A stretch of 64,000 bases of DNA from Gymnogyps californianus (Eukaryota; Chordata; Aves; Accipitriformes; Cathartidae). The notes beneath the pieces were generated by a model that made no database searches, was not told the DNA's origin, and saw only the letters and a program-made list of their open reading frames with translations. The translations under genes and the position numbers were made by a program. How positions within the stretch are numbered: position 1 is the first letter of the stretch; each line of letters opens with the position of its first letter. The stretch lies in NCBI RefSeq assembly GCF_018139145.2, contig NC_059476.1, forward strand, positions 10,019,501 to 10,083,500. The letters are read 5' to 3'. This document shows positions 41,501 to 51,739 of this stretch, in pieces.

Positions 41501-44500
41501 CAGCTACTGTTAGGAAAATAGAACTCACACATGGAGGAAACAACAGTTCAATGTCTCTGTGCAGAGCTTTAATCCAGGAGAGTGGAATATTTTCTTCATT
41601 TCCATAATCTATATAGAGTACTCGTGCTTTCTTTTGCAATATATCCACATCTTTTACCAGTGCTCTATTCCAGGTCTGTGTAGGAATAAACGATAATCTT
41701 AGTAAGAACACAACACATTTTGCTTTACTTCATCACATTTCTTTATCAACAAAGGCACTGACCAGTTCTGAAGGAACTCAGATGAACACAACTCACTGTA
41801 GTGTTGACTGCTGTGAAGATAAAATTCTACTCCTATGGATACTGGCTACTGTACAGTAAATCAAGAATCTGCTAACAATAGAGGAGAAAAAGGGGAAGAA
41901 ATACAAAAAAGCGGTGGGAAGGGAAACAAGAACTAGATGTGGCTATAGAAATGCAACCAGCAAAGTCAGGTAAGAAATGAAGTAAGAATAACTTCTTTAA
42001 TTAAGCAGAGTCATATTCCAAACCATTCTAACTACAGTAGTTTAAATTTGCTAAGAACACACACAGCCTTCAAGCAACAGTAGGACAAACAGTGCCAACA
42101 GGGCTCAAGTTCATAAAAACATAGAAGTAAACTTTTTAGGGGTGGGGGAAATCAGTACCTTAAATTTGAGTTCCAGATGTTATAAAGCTAGTTACTACCA
42201 CAATTCTACCACAATAAACTGATCTCTAATTAGCAGCCTTCACTGGTAGAGACATAAAAGCAGAACATGCAAAACATGATGAGATCAACATAGAATGGTT
42301 ATTTTATGGACAATCAGATGTTACCTGATCCAAAGAACACCTTGCAACGCAGACTTCCCCTTTGATTGCAATATATTGCTCTTGAATAACTGCATTAGCA
42401 TAACAGTCTTGCAGTTTCACAGAAAGTTTACTGATCTGGTCTAAAACTTCTGGAGAACTCATCTGTACGTAAAATTCACTTGGACTCTTGAACTCTGTTA
42501 CTGTACCCTAAAGAGAAAAGCCATAGTAGATGATAATCTTGCAAGAACAACCTACAGTATATTGCTCAGGACTAGTGTTCATTTCAATAAATACATTTCA
42601 CCCTATATCTGATTTTGTTCTTTTGTTTTGAATCTAGCAGTAATTAACTGCAAGGAACAAAACCAGTGACGTTCACCTTCACAGAAATAATCTTCCTCAC
42701 TTACTCCCCCCCAACCCCGCTTGCATTTACTCATCTTTATAAAAATAAAGGAATTTTACATGTGAGCAAAATGAGAGAAAGAGCTGAGGTGACACGCAGC
42801 TATATATGCTTAGCAAAGCTTCAAATGCAACCTAACAAAGCATTGTAGGATTCCTCCAAAATAAAAGTACCTGTACTTCCATAGCTTTTTTGATCCCTAG
42901 AGTCTGGAGATCTGTAAGCATTATTTTCTTGATGTGCTCTTCTGTCTTGAGAGCATCCACAGAAGTTGCATTATCCTATTTAAAACAGCTACAAGTTAAG
43001 TTTAAACTGGAGTTGTTCAGCTGTAGCTCCTTGTAGTAACAAATGAAAAAAGAACTTTTTGTCTTTCAAGAAACAGGTAAGTGCTTTTGTTGACTTTCAA
43101 TAAAGAGTCTTACAGACTTTGTATTACTCTTGAAAATACTTAAAACATTAGCACAGAAATATACTAAACAGACATTGAAAAACAAGTGCTGAAGTCTCAC
43201 AGATTCACCTCCTCCTTTCACGCCTGTTTTACAGGACAACTCAGCTATATTTCCTGCTTATGATGCTCTCATAAATAAGAGGAATTGAATTCCACCTGCT
43301 TCCTTGTAGCCTTAACGCCACAGAGTAGATTACAGCTACTGGTTTAACTGCTGGCATCCATTTTTAAAAAAGAGTCTAAACATTTAGTGCAACCTACCTA
43401 ATGCATACCATCTGTGTCTGTGACATCCTAAAAACACTAGAAAAATAACCTCATACACATCCTTAGGGAAAACCTCTTTTACATTTGGACCAATATACCG
43501 CAGACAATGCATGATTACCGAGATTACTGTTGCAACTGCCAAATTAATTGTTTACTTGCAACAAAGATCCTTCTAGAAGATTTTCCATAAAAACACATCT
43601 CACAGTACAATAGCAAGATACATTAAATATTGTTCAATACACAATATAAGCTCTCTGACTTCTGCAGAACTTACTTGTGTTTCAGAAGATGAACCAGGGA
43701 AAAATAAAACTTTCTGTTATTTCAAAATAAATTGGCTACAAATTGTTTATTCATATTGTACATCCTCTTGATACAAAGGTCCCTCACTATTAGTTGATCA
43801 GTTTTATTAGAACACAGTGTCAAGTAACACATACAGCAAAAACTTATCAGGATGAACTAACAGAAGTCTCATGACCCAAAATGAAGCCTCCTTTCTAAAT
43901 TCCTTTGAAAAGTTAAACAGATGAATGAGCTACTTCAAAGAAGTGCATGATGAAGTAGTTTTCTTGTACAGTGCAAACATGAGGCTAGTTCGAGGTATGC
44001 ACAGTTACTTGCTTTCATAAATATCATCCCAAGAAACCACAAAGACAACAAAATGATCTCCTGCAGAAGAGTTCATGGGAAGACTACAGGCAATGTTTGG
44101 CTGAAAGTAGATCACGAATGGCTTCAAAACATTACAAAGAAGAACTGCGTCATGTTTAATTCCTGCTACAGCAAAGAGACAAAAGCTTATCTGCATCTGT
44201 TACTATACAATACTACATTGAATGTATTTCTGAGATAATTTACGAGGCTCCAAGCGTCAGTTCATCATCTACACAGAAAACATGACACCAGAATTTTTCT
44301 GAATTGGACAAGCTACATGTGTTTCCTTCCTACAATATTTCTCTAGCAACATCATACGTGTCTTGATTTTTAACTTTTTCACAAATGTTTTTTCAAACAA
44401 AAACCAAGTTGTCTGATAGTGTTGCTAAGGGCTCTAGAAGTAATGTATTTTTGAATGCTTCTCCCAGTAACTTTTGATTTGAAGCACTGATCTTTTTAAA

Positions 44501-46781
44501 AGGAGTAGATTATGATCTTTGGAACTTGTTCCTTTCCTGTACAGGTTAAATTAAACATATTGCAACTAGTTCACACCAGATCCATTCAAGATACAGCGAA
44601 AATTGTATTCTATACCTTAAGATAAACTCCCTTCTCTGTTTTAGCAGGTAACTTGCCTCCGTTTTTATTACTTACACTGTAATCAAAGAAAAAGATGTTA
44701 ATTTTGAAGAACCAAAGACAGACAAGTAGCATTCATAACACCTACTTGCAAAGAGAACAAAAAGGCTGTGTCCATAATATGTGGGTTTTGTTAACCCTTA
44801 TTCTTCCTCCAAGAAAACGTAGGATGGCAAATTTGTTAGTTCCCTGTCATGCAACATCTGGTGTGTTTTTTCTGATGCCATCAACAAAAAATAAATTAAT
44901 TTTGATTAAAATGGAGAAGAAATCTTACACTGTTGTTGTGGAGCTCTGCTAACACTGTAATCCCAAGCCAACCTTAAGAACTATAAAATTGAAAAAAAAA
45001 AAAAAAAAAAGTTGCTATTTCAGTTGAATACCTAAGTAATATCCAGATAACATATATGACAGATTGCCCCCATGTCCCCCCCATTCAGTCACTGTAGCAG
45101 AACTTGTGGGAAAAAAAAAAAAATCTCTTGTAAACTTTAATTATGGACACGTGGTTGCAGATTCACTGAACTGCGATCATCACTCCTTGCTCGAGATTGT
45201 CAGCTTAAACACTCAGATCACTCCCCCAAACTGTTCCAAAGCCAGCCAGTCAATTTGTACCATGTCATAACCTAATGGTGCTTACTTTAATTGAAACAGA
45301 TCAGGCAGTGATCTCTTGAGCATCTAAACTGGCACGTCAAAAAGCAATAATGAGCAGCTGGAGAATGGCCTGGCTGAGACAACTTCTTCTAATTGCAGCT
45401 GTGCTCATCAAAGATAAAATATCCATGAAGTTCACTGAGGCTACAGTTAGATTCAAAGGGTGCCTCTTCAGAGTCTGTTAAGTGCAATCCATTAACCATG
45501 CCACTGCTGAAAAGCACAGTCTCATTTCTCCTCCTTTCCCTACGTCATCAACAGCAATAACAAAGTCATGTGATAAACTGGTATTCTTACTGCACGCTCA
45601 CGTACTTCTGATGCAAGTAAAAGTAATGCTTTTGCGTTAAGTCACACTACAGAACCTTAAGAACTCCAATAATATCTTTCAAGTCACCCTTCTAAAGCAA
45701 GAGAGCTGAGTTTTCTGACAAGTATGAGATAATGCAGTACTAACCTAAGAATAAGCAACATATTTTACTGTAATAGCGCCTTTACATGGTCATTTAAGTT
45801 GTATTAGGAGGGATATTGTCTTTCTGTAAAGATTATTTGGCAGAACTTTTAAAAAACTTACTTCTGTTTAGTTGGCTCACATACAACACTATGTGCTGGC
45901 CAATCTTTTTTCTGACAATCTGCAGAGCAATAGTATATTTGCTTGCATTGTGAACATCTGAGGGATCCTTAAAAAAAAAAAGTCAGAGAGAAACATCTAT
46001 GTCAGAAGAGACAACAGCTGTTAAGATACAGACTCCATGTATTATTTAATAACTGCTTTACAAGACGGTTCCACTACAGTTCTAAGCACATACAAATAGG
46101 TATTTGTATTCACATATAGCTATCAGACATTACTGACCCAGACGTCCCAAATTCCTTCTATATTTAAGAAGCAAAAAACCCAACCATTTTTGATTAAGGA
46201 GATGCTCTCTTCTGTTTATCAGTTCCCTAACTCTAACCACGTTCTGAATAGTCGCTATACTTGCATCTCAGAGATAAAAATACACATCCATTTTAAGACA
46301 TTTCTGAGCAAACCTTCTGATCCGGTTTCACTGATAAATATACTATGCATCACAGACTACAGGACAATAGGCACTTACCAAACAGACCGCAATGATGGCA
46401 AGTCCTCATTTGAGGGGGTGATATTAAAGAACTGAAGAGACTCTTATCATAGCCAATAGAGAAAACATTCTCAGAGGAATACTGCAATTTCTTTGGCTTC
46501 TCGTGAATCAAATCAGAATGCGACACCTGTGGAAGAAAAATAGTGATTCTTACTAGACAAAAGCTGCCCGTTAGGGTAGAAATATTCTAATATACCAAAA
46601 TGTGACAATAAAGAGAGTCAAAATCTCAAAGTTCTAGAAAGAGCAATCTGTGCTGATCATTTCTCCTATCTAGAAATGCTCAGAGTATTTGGGGCAGTTA
46701 CAAAGTGCAATAACTCACGGTATTTCCTTTATCAGCTGCAGCTGTCAACAGCAAGTTCCCTCTGCCAGTTATGCCTTCCAT
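23437..46781 (-). CDS. TDRD1: TDRD1, Tudor domain-containing protein 1, 23 coding exons; one frameshift in Tudor 4
   Basis: TDRD1 is a germ-cell scaffold of nuage that binds symmetrically dimethylated arginines on PIWI proteins and supports piRNA biogenesis and transposon silencing. Exons run from ATG 46781-46779 to TAA 23439-23437. They join in one frame except for one extra A at 26014-26018 that shifts the fourth Tudor domain. Allowing for it, the product is about 1,059 residues (human about 1,180; the N-terminus is shorter here). A MYND zinc finger spans residues 64-100 with ligands C64, C67, C75, C78, C84, C88, H96 and C100. Four extended Tudor domains follow, marked by W(N/Y)RA and YIDYGN, YIDYGN, FVDYGN and YADYGN. 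The C-terminus is a CCCTEL motif and a Leu-rich helix ending MKKLLDH. Exons from residue 357 to 1013 are nearly all phase 1-1, as expected from tandem duplication of Tudor units. Confidence 0.95.
25087..25133 (-). CDS. TDRD1: TDRD1 coding exon 22, CCCTEL motif
   Basis: This 47-bp microexon encodes [15 protein letters not shown] after a split Gly codon. The CCCTEL string is shared with the human protein. The acceptor is TTTTTTGTAG and the donor CAA|GTAAGA. It converts phase 1 to phase 0 for the last exon. Confidence 0.9.
25310..25531 (-). CDS. TDRD1: TDRD1 coding exon 21, C-terminal part of the fourth extended Tudor unit
   Basis: This 222-bp phase 1-1 exon encodes [37 protein letters not shown] and a following linker. 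These match the human VEKCSENGTVDVADKLV region. The acceptor is a T-run followed by CCACCAG, and the donor is CAAG|GTACAT. Confidence 0.93.
25881..26049 (-). pseudogene. TDRD1: TDRD1 coding exon 20, Tudor 4 core, broken by a one-base insertion
   Basis: The exon starts [11 protein letters not shown] in the correct frame, then shifts at a run of five A (plus 26014-26018). The onward frame reads to a TGA at 25930-25928. One frame over, the expected [20 protein letters not shown] and [13 protein letters not shown] are intact. The exon is 169 bp, where phase requires a multiple of three (the equivalent Tudor exons are 171 bp). Splice sites are normal. The simplest reading is an assembly error in a homopolymer in a functional gene; a real null allele is the alternative. 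Confidence 0.9.
27219..27329 (-). CDS. TDRD1: TDRD1 coding exon 19, Tudor 4 N-terminal helix
   Basis: This 111-bp phase 1-1 exon encodes [18 protein letters not shown], then [14 protein letters not shown]. The GEACCARF block is the usual lead into a TDRD1 Tudor core (human GDACCAKY). It is paralogous to exons 29847-29957 and 36855-36962. Confidence 0.93.
27549..27665 (-). CDS. TDRD1: TDRD1 coding exon 18, first strand set of the fourth extended Tudor unit
   Basis: This 117-bp phase 1-1 exon encodes [18 protein letters not shown] and [14 protein letters not shown]. Human TDRD1 has a similar VLEIISPNLFYALP. The donor is AAAG|GTAAGA and the acceptor TTTTTATTAG. Confidence 0.92.
28179..28421 (-). 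CDS. TDRD1: TDRD1 coding exon 17, C-terminal part of the third extended Tudor unit
   Basis: This 243-bp phase 1-1 exon encodes [38 protein letters not shown] and a charged Lys-rich linker. AGIKLQARV and the VELxDxST pattern match human. The acceptor is CTACTTCCTAG and the donor AAAAAG|GTAATT. Confidence 0.93.
29500..29670 (-). CDS. TDRD1: TDRD1 coding exon 16, Tudor 3 core
   Basis: This 171-bp phase 1-1 exon encodes [36 protein letters not shown] and [20 protein letters not shown] supplies aromatic and Asn residues of the methylarginine cage. The donor TCTCAG|GTGGAT is weak (lacks A at +3/+4), so alternative splicing here is possible. Confidence 0.93.
29847..29957 (-). CDS. TDRD1: TDRD1 coding exon 15, Tudor 3 N-terminal helix
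   Basis: This 111-bp phase 1-1 exon encodes [18 protein letters not shown] and [14 protein letters not shown]. Human has LNKSLAEHCQ and GQPCCAFFAG in the same place. The acceptor is CTAATTTTCAG and the donor TCTG|GTAAGT. Confidence 0.93.
30888..30962 (-). CDS. TDRD1: Candidate TDRD1 cassette exon of 75 bp
   Basis: Between exons 14 and 15 a 75-bp open stretch is flanked by a good acceptor (GGTTTTTTTTATCTAAG) and donor (GAAG|GTAAGG). Read in the phase-1 frame of its neighbours it has no stop and gives 25 codons, including [19 protein letters not shown]. Its ends are phase 1-1, so it can be included or skipped without a shift. I know no counterpart in human TDRD1, where the flanking sequences appear to join directly. 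Confidence 0.35.
31098..31220 (-). CDS. TDRD1: TDRD1 coding exon 14, first strand set of the third extended Tudor unit
   Basis: This 123-bp phase 1-1 exon encodes [20 protein letters not shown] and PGEFYCQIS. Human has QTVDVVVCVIYSPGEFYCHV. The acceptor is CTCTCTAG and the donor CAGTG|GTAAGT. Confidence 0.92.
33341..33396. repeat. TA/CA-rich simple repeat in a TDRD1 intron
   Basis: Imperfect alternation of TATA, GCACA and CACATA units. It lies in the intron between the exons at 31098-31220 and 33571-33819. Confidence 0.7.
33571..33819 (-). CDS. TDRD1: TDRD1 coding exon 13, C-terminal part of the second extended Tudor unit
   Basis: This 249-bp phase 1-1 exon encodes [31 protein letters not shown] and [16 protein letters not shown], then a linker. 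It matches human SLGIWTPEAICLMKKLV and ITVKVVDK. The donor is AAATG|GTGAGT. Confidence 0.94.
35236..35406 (-). CDS. TDRD1: TDRD1 coding exon 12, Tudor 2 core
   Basis: This 171-bp phase 1-1 exon encodes [40 protein letters not shown] and [17 protein letters not shown] gives the aromatic-cage signature. The human equivalent is GYVDYGNFEILSLMRL. Confidence 0.95.
36855..36962 (-). CDS. TDRD1: TDRD1 coding exon 11, Tudor 2 N-terminal helix
   Basis: This 108-bp phase 1-1 exon encodes [18 protein letters not shown] and [14 protein letters not shown] after a split Arg codon. Human reads KLAELQASLSKYCDQ and GDICCAQF. Donor and acceptor are normal. Confidence 0.94.
38155..38331 (-). CDS. TDRD1: TDRD1 coding exon 10, first strand set of the second extended Tudor unit
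   Basis: This 177-bp phase 1-1 exon begins with an acidic and Lys-rich linker and continues [23 protein letters not shown]. Human has NVGDEFCGVVAHIQTPEDFFCQQ. The donor GCCC|GTAAGT splits an Arg codon. Confidence 0.94.
38762..38845 (-). CDS. TDRD1: TDRD1 coding exon 9, linker between Tudor 1 and Tudor 2
   Basis: This 84-bp phase 1-1 exon encodes a low-complexity linker [20 protein letters not shown] followed by KGADSPR. Splice sites are GTATTTTAG and GAG|GTAAGC. It is poorly conserved and could be skipped without a frame change. Confidence 0.8.
40404..40575 (-). CDS. TDRD1: TDRD1 coding exon 8, C-terminal part of the first extended Tudor unit
   Basis: This 172-bp exon goes from phase 0 to phase 1. 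It encodes [19 protein letters not shown], then [16 protein letters not shown] and [12 protein letters not shown]. Human has AIKCFVANVIPAEGNW and CSIKIVDILEEE. Confidence 0.94.
41529..41675 (-). CDS. TDRD1: TDRD1 coding exon 7, Tudor 1 core
   Basis: This 147-bp phase 0-0 exon encodes [35 protein letters not shown] and [11 protein letters not shown]. Human reads [33 protein letters not shown], so this is an unambiguous match. Confidence 0.96.
42325..42507 (-). CDS. TDRD1: TDRD1 coding exon 6, first strand set and helix of the first extended Tudor unit
   Basis: This 183-bp phase 0-0 exon encodes [38 protein letters not shown] and [16 protein letters not shown]. Human has GTVTEFKHPGDFYVQLYSSE and GEVCIAKYTVDQ. 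Confidence 0.95.
42871..42975 (-). CDS. TDRD1: TDRD1 coding exon 5, linker before Tudor 1
   Basis: This 105-bp phase 0-0 exon encodes [20 protein letters not shown] and ends KAMEVQ. Human has IMFSDLRSLQLKKTMEIKG just before the first Tudor domain. Splice sites are TTAAATAG and ACAG|GTACTT. Confidence 0.9.
44616..44676 (-). CDS. TDRD1: TDRD1 coding exon 4, short linker
   Basis: This 61-bp exon encodes [20 protein letters not shown] after a split Asn codon. It has no domain. Acceptor TTGATTACAG and donor TTAAG|GTATAG fit, and the phases match both neighbours exactly. Confidence 0.8.
45862..45967 (-). CDS. TDRD1: TDRD1 coding exon 3, C-terminal two thirds of the MYND zinc finger
   Basis: This 106-bp exon encodes [20 protein letters not shown], then [14 protein letters not shown]. 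It supplies MYND ligands C75, C78, C84, C88, H96 and C100. Human reads [22 protein letters not shown]. The acceptor is a T-run followed by AAG, and the donor is GAA|GTAAGT. Confidence 0.95.
46379..46526 (-). CDS. TDRD1: TDRD1 coding exon 2, N-terminal linker and first MYND cysteines
   Basis: This 148-bp exon enters in phase 0, reads [20 protein letters not shown], and ends TCHHCGLF plus one base of Gly. It carries C64 and C67 of the MYND finger. Human has TTCHRCGLFGSLRC across the same junction. Confidence 0.93.
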
Positions 46782-46789
46782 GGAACTTC
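46719..46789 (-). CDS. TDRD1: TDRD1 exon with the proposed start codon
   Basis: This 71-bp exon encodes SSM then [20 protein letters not shown] in the frame of the next exon. The proposed ATG is at 46781-46779. Its context TCCATGG has G at +4 but T at -3, so it is not strong. It is the only in-frame ATG in the exon. The mature N-terminus before MYND would be about 63 residues, much shorter than in human, so further upstream coding exons cannot be excluded. The donor ACC|GTGAGT is good. Confidence 0.65.
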
Positions 46790-48989
46790 CTAGAAGCAGA
46801 AGTATTTGCAAAGGGATCTGATTAACAATGCTAATGCATGCATGTGTTACGGAGTATTTGCAGGAAGACACAAGGCTCTTATCTACTCCTACTATTCTGC
46901 TAGCATGTTTGAGCAAATGGAGATCCTAGGACCATGACACATTCTGGAAGTCACTTCTTATTACCACTCTGATACTACATTTACTCAAACCTACCATCAG
47001 TGGTATTATTAAAGCAACAGTTTCACCACTCTGTGCTTATCACTTGATATAAGTCTTAGTGTCCTCCATCCATAAATTTGTTTCAATTAAGGTTGTTCAG
47101 CAGGTACAAAAAAAATTTACATGATTTCCAATATCCATAGGGCAAAAATTCAGAATAGGCAATTTTACAGTAGCTGAAACAGTAAGTTTCTTTCAATACT
47201 GGTGAACGTGTGGCCTATGTTAAGTTTATACTTATGCATAGCTTTGTCACATCAGCAAGTATTCAGAAACAAAATTCTATGAAACAAAAGAGATTTTGAC
47301 TTTGCAATGAGTGTCTTATAAGCCTTGTGGTCTTTCCAGTGAGTTTATTCTTTATCAAACAACTCTTACCAGACAAACATTCAGCTAAGCCTGCATACTA
47401 ATGTACTAGGAAAAAAAAAACAACTGTGTTTTTATAAGTGGTCAACTCATTTACCTAGAAAAAATCTGTTTCAGTTGTAGACTACACATGCTACTCGGAG
47501 CTTGTTTCAGTCTGGCAGGCTTATTAGCCCAAGTTCTCCACTGAGCCAACATAAAGCTTACGTGGCCTTTTTTCCCCACCTGGAAGCACGTTAATCTTGT
47601 AAAGTTTGCCTAAAAACTCTTGCCTAACATGAAATCAAATTTCGTGAACTCTCCAGACTCAAGATGGCTGCATACCAAGCTATCTCAGATCTCCCAGAAT
47701 AAAGTCCCGTCCGTCCCCCCCCCCATCATTTGGAGTAAAAGGGAACATGGATCAGACAGTACTGAGGCACTGATGAAGGCAAGAAACATTGCTGAAGGAA
47801 CTCCAACTCCCACTGCACATATCTGTGCCAAATTCCCTAGTATTCCAATTATCCTGTTTTTTTCAATTACGTAAGACATTCCAGCCCACACAAGTTTGGG
47901 TAATTAGGAGTTAGCTGTATTTGTAAGCCATACTCATACTGACGATGTTTATCAATAATCAAGCATACACACAATTAGAGAAGAACAAAGTCGAGATACC
48001 TTTGTCAAGCTTTGGACAAAGTCTCTCATTGCACTTGTGCTGCAGTTAAAACTTTCTGTACCATTTCTACACTTGGCAAAAAATACTCTGTATTGTTTGT
48101 TAACAAAATACTGATTTTTGTTAGATATTTCAGAAACTCAGCCTTGAAATTGAGAGGTTTTCAACAGGAAGTTGGCACCTGTGATTCTGCTGCTTTAACC
48201 TGCACCTACAACTTTATTACATTTGTTCTTCATGTGAAGCAGTTCCACCATCATGTAAATGTTCAGGTCGGAGCACGTCAAAAGCATGGATTTAAAGATT
48301 AATTCAGGGAGGCACACCAATTAAAGTATTTTTAAGTCACATTCTGAAGCTATATTTAAGCATCCATTTTGGAAGGCTAATTCTCTACTGTCTATTTCTG
48401 TAATCTGCACAGTGAAAAATAAAATACTTTCTGCATTAAAGATCTCAACAACAAACACTCCAGATGAAATGACGAAAAGTCCTTCAGGAGAGGAATGCAC
48501 TGACGAGCAGGAGTGGCCGTCACCACCTGCACATCAAGCTTGCTGTATTCACAAGAGATGTGTCTCTGGAGAAGACCTCACTCTAGTTTAGATAAATCAC
48601 CCCTCCACTGAAGCATAACCAGCAGTCATCAGTTCCTCGTGACTGGGAGCGCAGCCACAGGCGAAGGCCCGAAGCCCTGGGACAACCACCAGTTTCTGAC
48701 TGGGCAGAGCCAACGCCTGAGGGGAAAATGCTGCACCCGGCTCGGCCACAATGAACTCCAGGCACCTGCTTTCCAAATGTTAACACGCAATATAATTCTC
48801 TTAAATATAAAAATACTCTCTTGCTACATTATATGGGAAAAATAAAATTAAAATCAATTTGCAAATAAAGCAGAGCAGTCTTTGAATTGACACTGCAATC
48901 AACTCAACCAGAGACGAGCCTTCACAACTGCAACTGAGTAGTACCAGTACATGCTATTTTAATTAACTCAGAATAAAATTAAACACCCT
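46790..48989. other. TDRD1 5' intron region
   Basis: About 2.2 kb between the CpG island and the first recognised coding exon. Besides the candidate UTR exon at 47370-47405 I see only short chance frames and a C10 run at 47715-47724. Confidence 0.6.
47370..47405 (-). other. Candidate TDRD1 5' UTR exon of 36 bp
   Basis: A very strong acceptor (ten T then CCTAG) and a GTAAGA donor bracket 36 bp on the minus strand. Read in the frame needed by the next exon it contains a TAG, so it could only be untranslated. That would support the downstream ATG at 46781. Confidence 0.25.
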
Positions 48990-49450
48990 CATCCCACAGC
49001 CTCCAGCCAAGGCTCGGCCGGCGCTGCCCGCCCCCGCCGCCCCGAGCCCCTTCCCTCCCTCCAGAGCAGAGCTCGCCCCCGGGGCGCCCCCCGCCCCGCC
49101 GCCCGAGCTGCGCCACACGGGAGGCTGGGCCGGCTCCTCACTTGAGGACCGACAGCGGCGGGAGAGGAAGCACCGGCCCTCGGAGGCGACAGGCACGGCT
49201 CCCGGCGGCTCCGCACCGTCGGCGCCACACTCGCCCCGCCCAGCAGGCAGCCCGCTCCGCGCGGCGGCCCGTAGATGGGGCGGGGCGGGGGCACGTGCTG
49301 CCCGGCTGGTCGGAGCCGGCGGGATCCGGCGCGGGCTGTTGCGTGCCGCTGCCCGGCTGTCCCGCCATTTTACCCTGAGAGGAGCGAGCGGAGGACGCCC
49401 CCGGCATCGTGTGCTTTAGAGCGACACGTGTAGCGGCTGCCTGTGTGATT
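48990..49450 (-). promoter_or_regulatory. TDRD1: CpG island, TDRD1 promoter and probable first exon
   Basis: This dense CpG block lies at the 5' end of TDRD1. It holds tandem GC boxes (GGGGCGGGGCGGGGG at about 49277-49291), a perfect E-box CACGTG at 49292-49297 and, on the minus strand, AAAATGGCGG at 49371-49362, which resembles a YY1 start-site motif. A CAACTG word at 49510-49515 fits the MYB consensus; A-MYB is known to drive piRNA-pathway genes in pachytene cells. A minus-strand donor CTCAA|GTGAGG at 49141/49140 could end exon 1 (49142 to about 49380). The open frame through this block does not join in phase to the next known exon, so exon 1 is probably untranslated. Confidence 0.7.
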
Positions 49451-50549
49451 AAACGACAGGTACAGGGGCTGAGGAGACCCCCAGCTGCGGGCGGGGTGGG
49501 TGGGCACCACAACTGGCACCTCCTCATCAGTGCCCCTCTGGTCATGTCGGCTGTCCCTGTGCTTGAGTGCTAAGGCTGTGTGGTTTTCACTTGATCTACG
49601 GCATGGTTGTCAGAGCCCTGGCCAAAAACATGTTAGTCATAAATTGTATTACACCCAGCGTGTTGAAAGAGATTGCTTATATTTTATTACTCACAAGCAC
49701 CACTGATTTTCTCACTCTCTTCAGAAAAATTTGGTGAGCGACAGTGAAACATCCATGGTTGCACTAGTAACCCCATGCGTTCCTTGGGGATCCATGTACT
49801 GTACTGCTCTTAGTGATGCAAAAAGATGAAAGTAATTAAGAGTTACAAAATACTAGCAACAGAGAGCAATGAGTAGCAGTGTCCTTAGCTCTTAATTTCA
49901 GAAAAACCTACAGGTTATACTCGCAACTCTGACTCTACCTGAGCAGCCTTGGGCTTCTCCTGACTTGACCTGTCAGTGCTTCACAGCAGCAGGCATACCC
50001 GCACCTCAGGCCAGATGTTCATAGTGCAGCGGCAGGAAAGGTGTAGAGCTGCTTTCTGTAATTTCTCCAATAAAATGAAAATTCTCTCAGGACATCAGTT
50101 AGACAACCTTGTTTCATACAAATTCAGGAGGTGGCTGTAAGATCTATGCAAGAATGATGAAATTTGATACATCAAATTGATATATTTGTATTTTAAAATA
50201 TTTGAATTTTTCCCTGCAGCCTAGAAAATAAATCGCTTCATCTCCCATTTTCAACCTATTCTCTGCTTTCATTTGTCCTTTCTCCTCTTTCTTTTCTATA
50301 CAAGGTGTTTTCTCCTTTTCTTCGTTTCCCATCCTCATGTCTCTTACTTACACTGGAAAACATACTTCATCCTCAACACTGCTGCAGTTACGGTAGTACT
50401 TAGACATGCTCTCAGGTGTTCCTGGTGCTGTGCAATTAAACTTTCACCAAAAATAAATGAATCTGGTCCATTCTAGTGCCTACACTGTTGTACTTATTAT
50501 TAAAGTGTATAAAATCAGTGACGGATTTTATTCTTAAAAGTTCTGTGGG

Positions 50550-50690
50550 GCAGGAAATAATTATCTCTGTTCACAGAGAAGAAACTGAAGCACAGCTATT
50601 TTGCCTTAAAGTCATTTGGAGTCTGGCTGTGAAAGCATTTCAGTCTAAATCTTCCGTGTTTTAAGTCTAGGATCCTGCCTGCCAAACTAT
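50550..50690 (+). repeat. MIR-like SINE relic
   Basis: The words TTATCTCTGTTCACAGAGAA, GAAACTGAAGCACAGC and a later CTAGGATCCTGCCTGCC fit the MIR core and 3' half. Diverged; called from remembered consensus. Confidence 0.5.
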
Positions 50691-51739
50691 TATTCCCTGC
50701 TAAGCATTCTCAGAAGAAAAGGGAACAACACGTCAAAGGTTTGCTGAATTTTTTCTAGGTGGTTTAGATACTACCTACCAAACTCAGAGGAGAGACTCTT
50801 CTGGCTCCAATGAACCTCCAGCCCTCAGCTGCAATCTGAGTAGAAGCTGACCATATCGGAGTCTGCTCTGAAAGCAGGAGGGGAAATTAAGTAGGTTTAG
50901 GTGAGATTTCAGGAAATCCACCTGCCAAATTGCCCAGTGTTTCATATCAGAGTAGGCACAGTTGCACAGGGGAAACAGGGCAATTATGATCATACAGGCT
51001 CCATTACCTCCCTGCACCTTGTTCCTCTGTCTCCAAAATTAGCCCAATAATCCTTGTGCCTAAGAAGCACTAATACCAGGGAGGCATTAAGAAATACTTA
51101 TCTGTCATTCAAACATCTCAAAAAAAAAAAATTTAGACTGTCTTTGTGACTTCAAATATCCACATTTCTAGTACATTCAGCTGGCTAGCCGTTTCGATCC
51201 CCAAGGCCTGCTGAATCAAAACAATGCTGCCAGTCTGAACAGTCTTTTGAAATGACACTAATTAACACTGTAGACTGTGCTGGAAGTATACTGACAGGAT
51301 GCAATGAGAAGGAAAATCAAGTATCCCACTAGAGACAGAACTTTATCAGCATGTGAACTGGCACAAAATTTTCTTGCAGTTAGAAGTTGCAAAGAACGGT
51401 TGAGCCAGGGCAAATGTTGTTTTCATTGTTTTTGTTTTTTAAATGTCAGTCATTTGGGACTCTCCATGCCTCAGGATACTGCAACAAGAAAGGGCAGGAA
51501 ATGACAGCAGTAAAATTAATTCTAAAAAGGAAAAATAACAGGTCTGGCTGCAGCAGTGGAAAAAGATAAATGCGGAGGAGTGTCAGAGGTAACTGGGGAG
51601 AGTGCTGTTAGCATGGAGGCTGATGAGGAGCAACATCACAGGAGCTGCAGGAGGTTGATGTGGCTAGCCTGCAATTTTTAGCAAGAGCTTTGGGCTTGCC
51701 TACATGTAGGTTCTGTAATAACTGTACCAGTGTGTCATA

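Larger units (their letters stand above)
26050..46718 (-). other. TDRD1 introns, collective note
   Basis: Introns are AT-rich and nearly free of recognisable transposons. Notable simple sequence includes A19 at about 28782-28800, C12 at 29381-29392, C11 at 35626-35636 and several T/A runs of 10-18 next to acceptors. Longer gaps (31221-33570, 33820-35235, 35407-36854, 38846-40403, 42976-44615) show no further exon that keeps frame with good splice sites, apart from the candidate at 30888-30962. Confidence 0.6.

Noticed and set aside
49138..49545. 135-codon minus-strand frame through the TDRD1 CpG island
   Set aside because: It would have to splice at 49141/49140 with two bases carried over, which puts the next known exon in a frame with an early stop. 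More likely 5' UTR.
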